Shown: positions 9,130 to 17,020 of the stretch, in pieces
Numbering within the stretch: position 1 is the first letter of the stretch
Layout of the letters: each line of letters begins with the position of its first letter
NCBI RefSeq assembly: GCF_000485595.1
Contig: NW_014577113.1
Coordinates: 539,442 to 566,443, forward strand
DNA length: 27,002 nucleotides
Reading direction: 5' to 3'
DNA from: Priapulus caudatus
Lineage: Eukaryota > Priapulida > Priapulimorpha > Priapulimorphida > Priapulidae
Notes under the pieces: model-generated
What the model was told of the DNA's origin: nothing
Database searches by the model: none
The model's input: the letters and a program-made list of their open reading frames with translations, nothing else
Position numbers and translations under genes: made by a program

Positions 9130-9620
9130 CCACCAGTACCTGGCGACGTGACCATTGGAGGTCAAAAGCCCCGGCATGCTGCAGGGGAGCCGCTGGCAGC
9201 GCCGATGAAGGAACCAGGATCCTCCCTCCTCCTCCTCCTCTCCCCCCCTCCTCCCTCCCCCCCCACCACCGGCGGAATGTGATCTGGGGTGACCAGTGAG
9301 GGTCGCCCCGGCATGCTGGCCAGCGACCGCGGGCCTCGGAGGGGGACCGGCCAGCGCGATGTACGCTGCACCGCGCTATCGTTCGACAGGCGCGCCTGAT
9401 TTCCTCCCTGCCGCTCCCCCTCCCGTCTCCCCCTCCCCTCTGCCTCCCTATTTCCTCCCTCCACCACCCACGTACCTCCTGGCTCTGTCGGTGCGCGTGA
9501 CCATGAGGGTCAGCTCCGCGGGCCTCGGCTTGCTGCAGGACCGGTTGGGGGCGCTGTGCTTCGCTCGCTGGCCGGACCCTGCCCGGCGACGCCGCCCGCC
9601 GCCGGCAGCGCCGTTCTTTC
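9130..9620 (-). pseudogene. ACAD9: three broken copies of the 'YIALTGLQHAG' exon
   Basis: Human-type ACAD9 reads 'RMYIALTGLQHAGRILTTR' after the catalytic block. On the minus strand I see three related GC-rich segments separated by pyrimidine tracts. 9205-9140 holds 'FIGAA' then CTGCAGCATGCCGG (LQHAG), followed by CCAG/GTACTGG. 9375-9290 holds TACATCGCGCTGGCCGG (YIALAG), then CAGCATGCCGGGG (QHAG). 9560-9475 holds CTGCAGCAAGCCGAGG, then GAGCTGACC and GGTCACGCG, with a GTACGTG donor-like end. Each copy preserves a different part of the expected peptide and has frame breaks. The assignment is inferred from short matches at the correct place in exon order. Confidence 0.35.
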
Positions 9621-9639
9621 GCTGGCGACATTGGACAGA

Positions 9640-10120
9640 GAGGCTAAACGTCTAGTAGTTACCTACTATGCTGCTCTCGTTCGTTTCCCTCGAAAGATGA
9701 GCAGAACTTCGGGCAGGGTCGCCGGCGAGTGCCCGGTCCGGTATCTCTCGAGCCGGCGGCGACGCGGGCCCCTTACTGGTCCTCCTTGATAGGTGTAAGA
9801 CTGCTCCCCTTGCCCTCCTGGACGTTTAGATGGCACCAATGATATAGTCGAGCCTGCGCAGTGTCAGCTCGTGTCTACCTCGTCTCGGGGCCTCCACCCG
9901 CACACTCAGCCCTGCGCTACGGCTGGTTGCTTGCAGCCAGCGACCGGCGCGTATGAAGACATCTGCAAAACACGGAGTTCGAATATGAGCAGGCTCTCGG
10001 GCACAGGGTATGTGAGCGATTTGCCCTCTTGGATGCTACTTGTGATACGTTGTTATTTACTCTACTTCCTGCGAGCCTCACTCTCTGCTTCGCCCTGACT
10101 CTCCCGTGATTGTAGCCATG
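9640..10120. other. no gene recognised
   Basis: GC-balanced sequence with short open frames on the plus strand (9556-9789, 9871-10098) that match nothing known. Given its place inside the ACAD9 transcript and the noise on both sides, part of the catalytic 'FEGTNE' exon might be hidden here, but I could not find it. Confidence 0.4.
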
Positions 10121-10129
10121 GCTCCGCTC

Positions 10130-11540
10130 CGCGCCTCACCCTCGCAACCGGCGCCGCCTCACTCACCGACACCCAGCACCGCCTCAGGCTCGCGAAGATT
10201 CTTGCTTCACTGACTATAAGCGGATTATGGTGGCCGATTTACTCGCCATCTGGATTAGGTGCTCGCACTGAATATCGCGGTCGCCTTTTCGAACCGCCGG
10301 CGCTTCGACTCGCGTCCCTCGTCCGCCTGTCATAGGGGCGACAGTTGATTCTTGTCTATCATAGTCTCCCACATGTGACTGGCGCTGCGTACGACTCTTC
10401 GGCACGCCGTCCCACTCCTATCCTTGCATCGGCAGTGCACTCACCGCTCCACCCAGCCGCTGCCGCTCAGAGCTGCGAAACGTAATAATCGTCTCGTACA
10501 GACAGAGAGAGTATTAGAGATGATTATTGATTATTGAGGAATACTAGAGGAGTAACACTCGGGCTAGGTCTGTTGAGACGCAGGCGTAAGTCCCTTGACA
10601 TCTGTATAGACTGTACGTAACTTGTAACCTTGATCCAGTAATCCACCTTGATTAAGCGACTGGACTCGTCACCGCACCCAGCACGCGGTTACCCAGAGCT
10701 GTAAGATTCAATGCATACGACTGAGGTAATTAGATGATGGTATTGGATTATTGATTATAGATTATGTGTAATTAATCGCATTTACTGGGGTAATTACTGT
10801 AGTAATTAATGTTTTAGCTCGAATTACGTCGCGATAGTTCCCTTGATTGGGTAATTTAGTGTGCACTCACTGTGTAGGCTCGCTCTCCGCATCACCTCCG
10901 CAGGCAGCCGCCCACTCAACCGGACCTAACAACTTCGTCAGCTCGAAGACGGCCTATGTAGCAGTGGAAGGACATCGTGAACTACACAGAGTGTGTTGAA
11001 TTAATATGATTATTTGGTAGATTATAATTTAATGATTATGTAGTACGCGATTAATGTTAGCTAGATTAATGTAGATACTGTCAAGAGTCCGTTTAGTTGT
11101 TTAGGACCCTTGCCCGCCCATAGGTTTCAACATCTGGCAAATGGTCGCACTTCAAGTACTTCAACCGCTCACGTTCCAATGCCAGAGTAAGTTTCAAGCC
11201 ATATAGAAGTGATAGGGTATTATATGTATGAGTAAGTATTTTAGTAGGTGAGTTTGCAGTAATATAAGAAATAAATGCTAAGTATATTTGGTTACTGTAG
11301 TAATTACTGGGGGGGTGGTATATTTAGATGTCAGTAATTTTATCTTCGGTTGTACGTGTGTTCTCAGCCACAAAGGACCGCCAATCAAAATCATTTTAGG
11401 CGGGTGCTACACGTTACATTTTGGTCGTGCAGTTTCAAAACACCGGGGACCGTGCCAATCGACGGCTGCACGCGCTCGCTGGCGTAAGTACGTGCAACCC
11501 AGCACGCCTCAGAGCTGGAAGATCTGGGTAAGAATGGTAT
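10130..11540 (-). pseudogene. ACAD9: repeated degraded copies of an ACAD9 exon ('FSSEAAW')
   Basis: The next ACAD9 exon should begin 'VFSSEAAWQC' after 'AAIVK'. On the minus strand, recognisable but broken versions occur near 10200-10150 (ATCTTCGCGAGC, then GAGGCGG, TGG, GTGAGTG), 10485-10437 (TTTCGCAGCTCTGAG, GGCTGG, GTGAGTG), 10712-10655 and 11535-11497 (TCTTCCAGCTCTGAGGCG, TGCTGG; this one translates as SSEACWVA). A weaker one is near 10935-10865. Copies are 200-350 bp apart or more, with intron text containing 'gtaattactgtagtaattaatg' recurring between them. None keeps a full open frame with good borders, so I cannot say which, if any, is the working exon. Either an exon-bearing tandem repeat or uncorrected read sequence would explain this. 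Confidence 0.4.
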
Positions 11541-12260
11541 AAAGCTCTCGACGTGCCGGTCGTGGTGACTTGATCCGCGACTAACATCTGTGTGAGAGAT
11601 ATGATGCGGAGGAGCGGAGAGAGACATTTTATGTTACGTAATTTTAAATGTCAACATGGGTAACAAGTATAGTCGCCGGTTCATCAGTCACTGCGGTAAT
11701 TGGATTAGATTAATGTAAGTAATCCTGCAATGAGGTCAGTCAACCAGCCGGGTGTATGGAGGTAGGGAATTGGCACTGAGTAATTGGATACATTTCATGT
11801 AGTAATTAATGAGTGGGCCGTGGATGACCAGCGGTTGGTCACCCCGTCGACGACGCCTATGTTATATCTTGACAACAGCCTTTCGTTCTACCCCGTGCAC
11901 ACACGGAGTGGTTCAGGGAACCACCGTCACCGTGTTTACCTTACACCTTTGTGTATCGTAATTTGATAATTAACCTCGCTCGACAGTAATTAATGACTAT
12001 CGCTTGACCGCCTCGTACGCGGTAAACGCAGATGAGTTTTTCCATTATGCCGATGAGGGACCCGGGTGGGAAGTACAGTTAGACCCCATAACAAAGTAAT
12101 GTACGATCAATTACTGTAGTAATTAACATGGACCGAATGTTTACCGCGACAACACGAGTGGTTTCCTTGACGACGGCTACCGGTAACAAAGCCAGGGCTC
12201 CCGAGTTCACAATAGTAAAAATTACGCAAATAACTAACTCTAGTTAGTTACAGAAGGGCG
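10500..12260. repeat. irregular repeat around 'attactgtagtaattaatg'
   Basis: Variants of TTACTGTAGTAATTAATG occur at about 10787, 11035, 11290, 11690, 11795, 11985 and 12110, spaced about 100-400 bp, with GC-rich exon-like islands between. It overlaps the degraded exon copies listed separately. It behaves like a tandem repeat with heavy indels. Confidence 0.6.
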
Positions 12261-12972
12261 AAACTCCACAAAATAGTTTCTGCTTGCCAGGCCGACGCGT
12301 TGGCATTACCTTGACGACGGGCTACCGGTAAGGTATGGGTTGATACAAAACAGCTCCGCGCTAACAAGACGACCAATGTTTACCGCCGCACGCCGTGGTT
12401 TAGGCCCATTGCTTGGAGACACACAAATATGGGTTGCATTATCCACAATAATTATTTTACCAAGGATGTTTTCTATCACATTGGGACAAGAATGACCAGA
12501 CAGGACACCCACACTGAGATTTGACCTGTGGCACGACTTGTGGAGTAACTCAAATTGTTTGAGCGGGAGAGATAGGATAATCTACCCTTTTCATTAACGC
12601 GATAATCCATAGAAACCCATGCCACGTTATAATAGTTAGTCCGCTACGTGGGATTACCTCTAAGAACTAAAAATACATAGATTACGTAACAGCATAACCA
12701 AGCTATCTGCAATATGTTTTCAATAGTGGTGGAAACTATCCACACAAGAGATTTGCTCTCGCTGGTTTAATGAAGAGCTGCGTGGGTTTGGCATCTACCC
12801 TATTTAACACTCAACCTTAGCACACAACGCCACGATCATGCCTGGTCATAGACTACGCTAGATTCCTGTTGCTCATTCCACACACTCTACAAACGAAGGG
12901 GGAGAATGCACCTCATTTTTACCCTGACGATTGACAAAATGGCTTTATCCGCTGACGACGACTCTTGTTTAC
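12260..12972. other. intron flanking exon 12973-13163
   Basis: 'cttgacgacggctaccggtaa' type text at 12165 and 12308 echoes the exon's 3' edge. Otherwise this is AT-leaning sequence with no gene. 'tttaccgc' plus a GTGG box recurs at about 12130 and 12375. Confidence 0.5.
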
Positions 12973-13163
12973 CTTGACGATGGCGGCCTCTAGTGAGCAG
13001 TCGGGTCTCTCGCCGGAGTCGAGCATGCCGGCGGTGAGGTACGCCATGCTCTCCATCGCGTAGCACGACACGGACATCTTCGCAAACTTCTGCTTGATGA
13101 GGTCGAACTCCGCGAGGCTCTTGCCAAACTGCTTGCGCGTGACGGCGTGTTCAGCTGTCATCG
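12973..13163 (-). CDS. ACAD9: ACAD9 exon, C-terminal domain 'TRKQFGKSL'
   Basis: This 191-bp exon lies between a TAG acceptor and a GTAAAC donor. Two bases complete the Ala codon begun in the preceding exon, then 63 codons follow, ending in phase 0. It reads [20 protein letters not shown], then [20 protein letters not shown], then [20 protein letters not shown] and IVK. The R-x-QFG element contacts the flavin of the partner subunit across the dimer interface in this family. '[20 protein letters not shown]' is close to ACAD9 and unlike ACADVL ('YMVSANMDQG'). The intron upstream is filled by a 42-bp array. Short fragments resembling this exon's 3' edge and donor recur at 12160-12190 and 12300-12332. 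Confidence 0.96.
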
Positions 13164-13189
13164 CTACATAGAGGGAGAGGAAGATAGAG

Positions 13190-14740
13190 GTGGTTAGATA
13201 GAGGAAGCCATATAGAGGAAGCCATATAGAGGAAGAGGAAGATAGATGTTAGTCAGACAGAGGTAGGTAAAATAAAGCGATGCTCGGCTTAGGGTGGTTA
13301 CAAAGGCGGGTGTCAGATAGGGAAGATTAAGAAGGGGAGAGTATTAGGGAGTGATCAGATAGAGACAGATAGCAAGTGCGAGGATAGGGTGATCGATTAG
13401 AGGAGGACAGATAGGAGTCTGAGGGAGTTAGCGTGTGATCGATAGGAGATAGGACGATAAGAGTGGAGAGATCAGGGGATGTCAGATAGGAGAGAACAGA
13501 ATAGAAAGTGAGAGAATAGGGGTGATATGTAGAGGTGTTGCACTGATAGAAGTGAGACGATAGGGGTTGATCATGATAGAGGAAGATGAAGTGAGAGAGT
13601 ACGCTGATCAGATGAGAGAGGCAGATAGAAGTGGGAGATAGGCGGTGATCAGTTAGGGTGGACAGATAGAGTGGAGAGATAGGGTGATCGATGATGGTGG
13701 ACAGTAGGAGGAGAGATATGGGTGTGTATCTGGATAGAGGGTTGATCGATAGAAGTGGAAGATGATAGGGGTTAATCAGGATAGAGTGAAGAGGATATGG
13801 GGTGATCAACGATAGAGGTGGACAGATAGAAGTGTCGAAGAGGATATGGGGTGATCGATAGATGTGGGACAGATGAAGTTAGGAAGAGATAGGGGGTGAT
13901 CAGATAGGGGGAAGTAGAGTGGAGAAGTTAGAGTCTGATGCAGATAAGGAGGACAGATTAAGGTGGGAGATAGGGAGTGATCAGATTAGAGACGTGGACG
14001 ATGAAGTGTGAGAGATGGGGTGTCATGATAGGAATGAGGACATGTAGAAAGTGGAGAGACTGGGGTAGTCAGATAGAGGAGGAAGATAGAGTGGGGAGAG
14101 GGGGAGTCGTGGGTGGATCAGATAGGAGGTGATCAGATAGGAAGTGGGAGATAGGAGGTATCAGATAGAAAGTGGGGTAGGGTGATTACGGGTGGATGAT
14201 AGAGTGGATGTGATAGGGGTGATCGATAGAGGTGGACAGATAGAGTGAGGCTAGGCGGTGATCAGTATGATGGGGACAGATAGAAGTGGTAGAGTAGGAG
14301 GTGTATCCGATGAAAGGAGTGAAGATAGAAGTGAGAGATAGGGGTGATCGATTAGAGTGGACAGATAGAAGGTCGGAGATGTAGGTGGTGATCGAGAGAG
14401 GAGGACAGATAGATAGTGGGAGAGTAGGGGTGATCTCTTAGAGTGTGGACGAATTAGAAGGGGCAGAGGGGATAGGGTGTGATCATGATAGAGGAGTCAG
14501 ATAGATAGTGGGAGGATAGGGTGTGATCAGATACAGAGCGTGATCAGATAGAGGTGGACAGATAGAAGTGGAGAGATAGGGGTGATCAGATAGAGGTGGA
14601 CAGATAGAACTAGTTATCGCTACATGGGGAAGAAGTCAGATAGAAGTAGTTAGATAGAGGAAGCCATATAGAGGAAAACATATAGAGAAAGACATATAGA
14701 TGAGGGAAGATCCCCAGGTAGTCCTCGCTACATGGGGGGG
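13190..14740 (+). repeat. 42-bp tandem array (about 30 copies)
   Basis: The cleanest units are at 14525-14608, built from 'gatcagatagaggtggacag', 'atagaagtggagagataggg' and 'gt'. Between 13340 and 14520 the same unit persists with frequent 1-2 bp indels. Short flanks at 13195-13250 and 14650-14700 carry 'gaggaagccatatagaggaa' repeats. The array fills the intron between the exons at 15163 and 13163. A 160-codon minus frame through it (13327-13809) is repeat-derived. Confidence 0.9.
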
Positions 14741-14743
14741 GGA

Positions 14744-14892
14744 GAGTCAGATATGGGTGTTCACGAAGAGGGGGTCAGATATGGGTGTTCACGAAGAGGG
14801 GGTCAGATATGGGTGTTCACGAAGAGGGAGCCAGATATGAGTGTTCACGAAGAGGGGTCAGATATGGGTGTTCACGAAAAGAAGCCTCAAGG
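14744..14892 (+). repeat. 28-bp tandem repeat, five copies
   Basis: The unit is 'gtcagatatgggtgttcacg' plus 'aagagggg'; copies are nearly identical. It sits just left of unique sequence leading to the exon at 15163. Confidence 0.9.
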
Positions 14893-15162
14893 TCAGATAG
14901 ATGGGGTCAGATAAACGTGCAGAGACAGTAGTGGTCACTTAAAAGTTGGTTGTCGCCACACAAATGGGACACACATCGTTCAAATAGAGGTAATCGCATA
15001 AAGGTGAAGGTTGTCACCGCTACACGAGCCCACAAATCACAGATCACGAATACGCGATCATGCCGTTGACGCGAAAACGAAGAAAACGCGACGGTAGACA
15101 AAACAATGCAGCGCTCACACCGTCCTCTCGTCTCAAGCACGTTCTCTTGTCGTCGCGCTCAC

Positions 15163-15312
15163 CGATCAGGTTCTTGAGCACGCCGGCTCCGCTGCTGCCC
15201 ATGCTGAATCGTCCGCTGTTCAGGATGTTCATCGCGAGTTTGAATCCGCTGCCGACGTCGCCGAGGACGTTGCACGTGGGTACGGGCGTCGCGTCAAAGT
15301 GTAGCTCCGTCG
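15163..15312 (-). CDS. ACAD9: ACAD9 exon, [19 protein letters not shown] block
   Basis: This 150-bp exon lies between a TTGCAG acceptor and a GTGAGC donor. It enters with two bases and leaves one, matching both neighbours. It reads [20 protein letters not shown], then [20 protein letters not shown], then GAGVLKNLI. '[11 protein letters not shown]' is a hallmark of the ACAD9/VLCAD branch, where the arginine and its neighbours line the acyl-CoA site; this stretch begins the C-terminal alpha domain. ACAD9 has '[11 protein letters not shown]' where ACADVL has 'HILNNGRFGM', so ACAD9 is favoured. Codons are GC-rich at third positions, unlike the introns. A heavily disrupted echo of the exon 5' edge occurs at about 17600-17680. 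Confidence 0.95.
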
Positions 15313-15687
15313 CTGCAATCACACGCATGCAGAGGGCGCCACCGTTAGTCAACGCAGAGGGCGCCAACGCGAGTCATTATTGAAAGACAGAGGGCACCAC
15401 CGTGAGTTGGCACGACAGCGTGAGGGCGCCATCTGGCGATATGAAGTCGACTGTGACGTCAATACATCGGCCCGAATAGAAATTTTGATTTCACTGTACT
15501 TCGCTCGTACTTCGTACTCTCCCGTCATTTATAGTACGCGAACTAAAAACATGAATCTGCAAACGTGTAATAATCAAATTATTACGTTATTAACAAAACT
15601 ATAACAACTATTAAATACTGAAAGAAGAAAAAACGAAGCAAAAAGAAGAAAGGGAAATTTGTCATGGAACATCACCGAACAGTAGTA

Positions 15688-15803
15688 TCCTACATTGCAC
15701 GGTGGGGGTTCGTGAACCCTACATTGCACGGTGGGGGTTTGTGAACCCCACATTGCACGGTGGGGGTTCGTGAACCCTACATTGCACATTGGGGGTTCGT
15801 GAA
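15688..15803 (+). repeat. 29-bp tandem repeat, four copies
   Basis: Units start at 15688, 15717, 15746 and 15775: 'ccctacattgcacggtgggg' plus 'gttcgtgaa'. The last copy runs directly into the splice donor of the exon at 15809, contributing the intronic bases after GT. Confidence 0.95.
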
Positions 15804-15808
15804 CATAC

Positions 15809-15911
15809 TGTTTGATCCGCGTATTCCCAGCTTGTCCTCTGCCTTGCCGTGCGTGACCCCGCCAAACGATCTCTCCACGATGAACGCCGTAACCTTGTCC
15901 GACTTCTCTCC
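15809..15911 (-). CDS. ACAD9: ACAD9 exon, middle domain (ITAFIVER block)
   Basis: This 103-bp exon is entered in phase 0 after GAAG and left with one base before a GTATGT donor. It reads [20 protein letters not shown], then [14 protein letters not shown]. It matches the family block '[30 protein letters not shown]', part of the beta-sheet domain that cradles FAD and the acyl chain. The acceptor is unusual: the polypyrimidine tract is weak, and the AG plus the first 11 exonic bases belong to a 43-bp tandem repeat, so copies of the same acceptor occur upstream in the intron. A second in-frame AG lies six bases inside the exon, so the exact start could be two codons later. The donor overlaps the edge of a separate 29-bp repeat. 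Confidence 0.92.
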
Positions 15912-16050
15912 CTTCAATCATTAACGAATCTCTCTTAATTAATTACTTCTCTTCCTGTGTTCATCAACGAATCTCTCTTAATTAATGACTTCTCTCCCTT
16001 CAATCATTAACGAATCTCTCTTAATTAATCACTTCTCTCCCTTCAAGAAT
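15901..16050 (+). repeat. 43-bp array containing copies of a 3' splice site
   Basis: Units start at 15913, 15956, 15999 and 16042 (partial): 'ttcaatcattaacgaatctc', 'tcttaattaatgacttctct', 'ccc'. Read on minus, the unit ends in TGATTGAAG followed by GGAGAGAAGTC, the acceptor and first 11 bases of the exon at 15809-15911. Perfect or near-perfect copies of that junction occur at 15987-16003 and 16030-16046. Confidence 0.92.
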
Positions 16051-16197
16051 TAACGAGGTGCTAATTAACAGCAGAACGAGGAAGCAAACATAAATAGTAT
16101 CGTTACACACTGTTCAATAAAATAGTAATAAGACGTGTTATGATTGACAGGAGAGGAATTGGTGGGAGAGCAACAGCAGAAGGACAGAAGAGGAAGG

Positions 16198-16267
16198 AAC
16201 AGCATGGGAGGAACAGCATGGGAGGAACAGCATGGGAGGAACAGCATGGGAGGAACAGCATGGGAGG
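16198..16267 (+). repeat. 14-bp tandem repeat, five copies
   Basis: Unit 'aacagcatgggagg' starting at 16198, 16212, 16226, 16240 and 16254. It lies just inside the intron after the exon 16325-16475. Confidence 0.95.
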
Positions 16268-16324
16268 AACAACAGGTGGAGAAACAGCGGGGAACACGCC
16301 AACGACCGTGCGTTCCGAACCCAC

Positions 16325-16475
16325 CAGCGGATCGGTGATCTCGGTCTTCGCGAACACCGTGAACACGTCGGCGATCCCGCCGTTCGAGATCCAGATCTTG
16401 TTGCCGGTGAGCAGGTAGTGTGTTCCATCTTCGCTCAGCGTCGCACGAGTCTGGATGGACGCGGCGTCGCTACCA
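16325..16475 (-). CDS. ACAD9: ACAD9 exon, FAD-binding middle domain
   Basis: This 151-bp exon starts after a TTGCAG-type acceptor, completing a codon split 2+1, and ends in phase 0 at a GTGGGT donor. It reads [20 protein letters not shown], then [20 protein letters not shown], then [10 protein letters not shown]. 'GSDAAS' is the second half of the acyl-CoA dehydrogenase signature ([..]E-x-x-[..]-G-S-D-x-x-[..]), whose first half lies in the missing preceding exon. 'KIWISNGG' is the flavin-contacting W-I-S/T motif of the beta domain. The reading continues open past the donor into a 14-bp repeat, but that extension has no family similarity and the next exon joins cleanly in phase 0. A corrupted second copy of this exon lies near 20140-20620. 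Confidence 0.95.
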
Positions 16476-16742
16476 CTGCAACCGCCGCCAGCGAGAGCGA
16501 GGGACAGAGAGAGAGAGAAAAAGGATGGTTAGTTCATTTGTTTATCTATTCAGTTATTTATTTACTTTGTTTATTTAGTTTTTCGATCATTGAATTAGTT
16601 GTAGAGATTAATTTATTTGTTTAGATGCTAGTCTGTTCGGTAGTGAGTTTATTTATTTGCTCATTTTTCTTTTTAGATACGTGTTAGTTCTCTAAGATAC
16701 AATGTCACATTTAATAAGATATACTGAGAGAATACCCATGTA

Positions 16743-16897
16743 TCATCAACGAATCTCTCTTAATTAATGACTTCTCTCCCTTCAATCATTAACGAATCTC
16801 TCTTAATTAATTACTTCTCTTCCTGTGATCATCAACGAATCTCTCTTAATTAATGACTTCTCTCCCTTCAATCATTAACGAATCTCTCTTAATTAAT
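16743..16897 (+). repeat. second 43-bp array, ending at the assembly gap
   Basis: This has the same unit and the same order of variants (including 'ttcctgtg' followed by 'atcatcaacg') as 15913-16050. Perfect copies of 'gacttctctcccttcaatc' lie near 16768 and 16854. It abuts the N-run, which is what an unmerged overlap would look like. Confidence 0.9.
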
Positions 16898-16922
16898 NNN
16901 NNNNNNNNNNNNNNNNNNNNNN
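16898..16922. other. assembly gap of 25 N
   Basis: A fixed-size gap placeholder. Sequence to its left is clean; sequence to its right is error-like and re-enters material already seen at 15105-16705. Confidence 0.95.
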
Positions 16923-17020
16923 GATAAACGATAAGAAATATCCGCCCTATAGTACTTTAGTTGGGGTCGGTAAGCGACAAAGGAGCGAGAAGAGATCCAT
17001 GTGGCTAGTACAGCTCTCAC

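Noticed and set aside
12973-13163. Assignment of the gene as ACADVL instead of ACAD9
   Set aside because: Family-distinguishing positions in several exons ([42 protein letters not shown]) agree with ACAD9.
13327-13809. 160-codon minus frame rich in Ser/Leu/Ile/His/Pro
   Set aside because: It lies wholly inside the 42-bp array and shows its periodicity.
14732-14914. 60-codon frame with repeating 'VHEEG'/'GCSRRG' peptides
   Set aside because: It is a translation of the 28-bp repeat.
13190-16900. Short direct repeats with similar unit sizes (28, 29, 42 and 43 bp) that superficially recall a CRISPR array
   Set aside because: Units are contiguous with no unique spacers, no cas genes exist, and the genome is animal.
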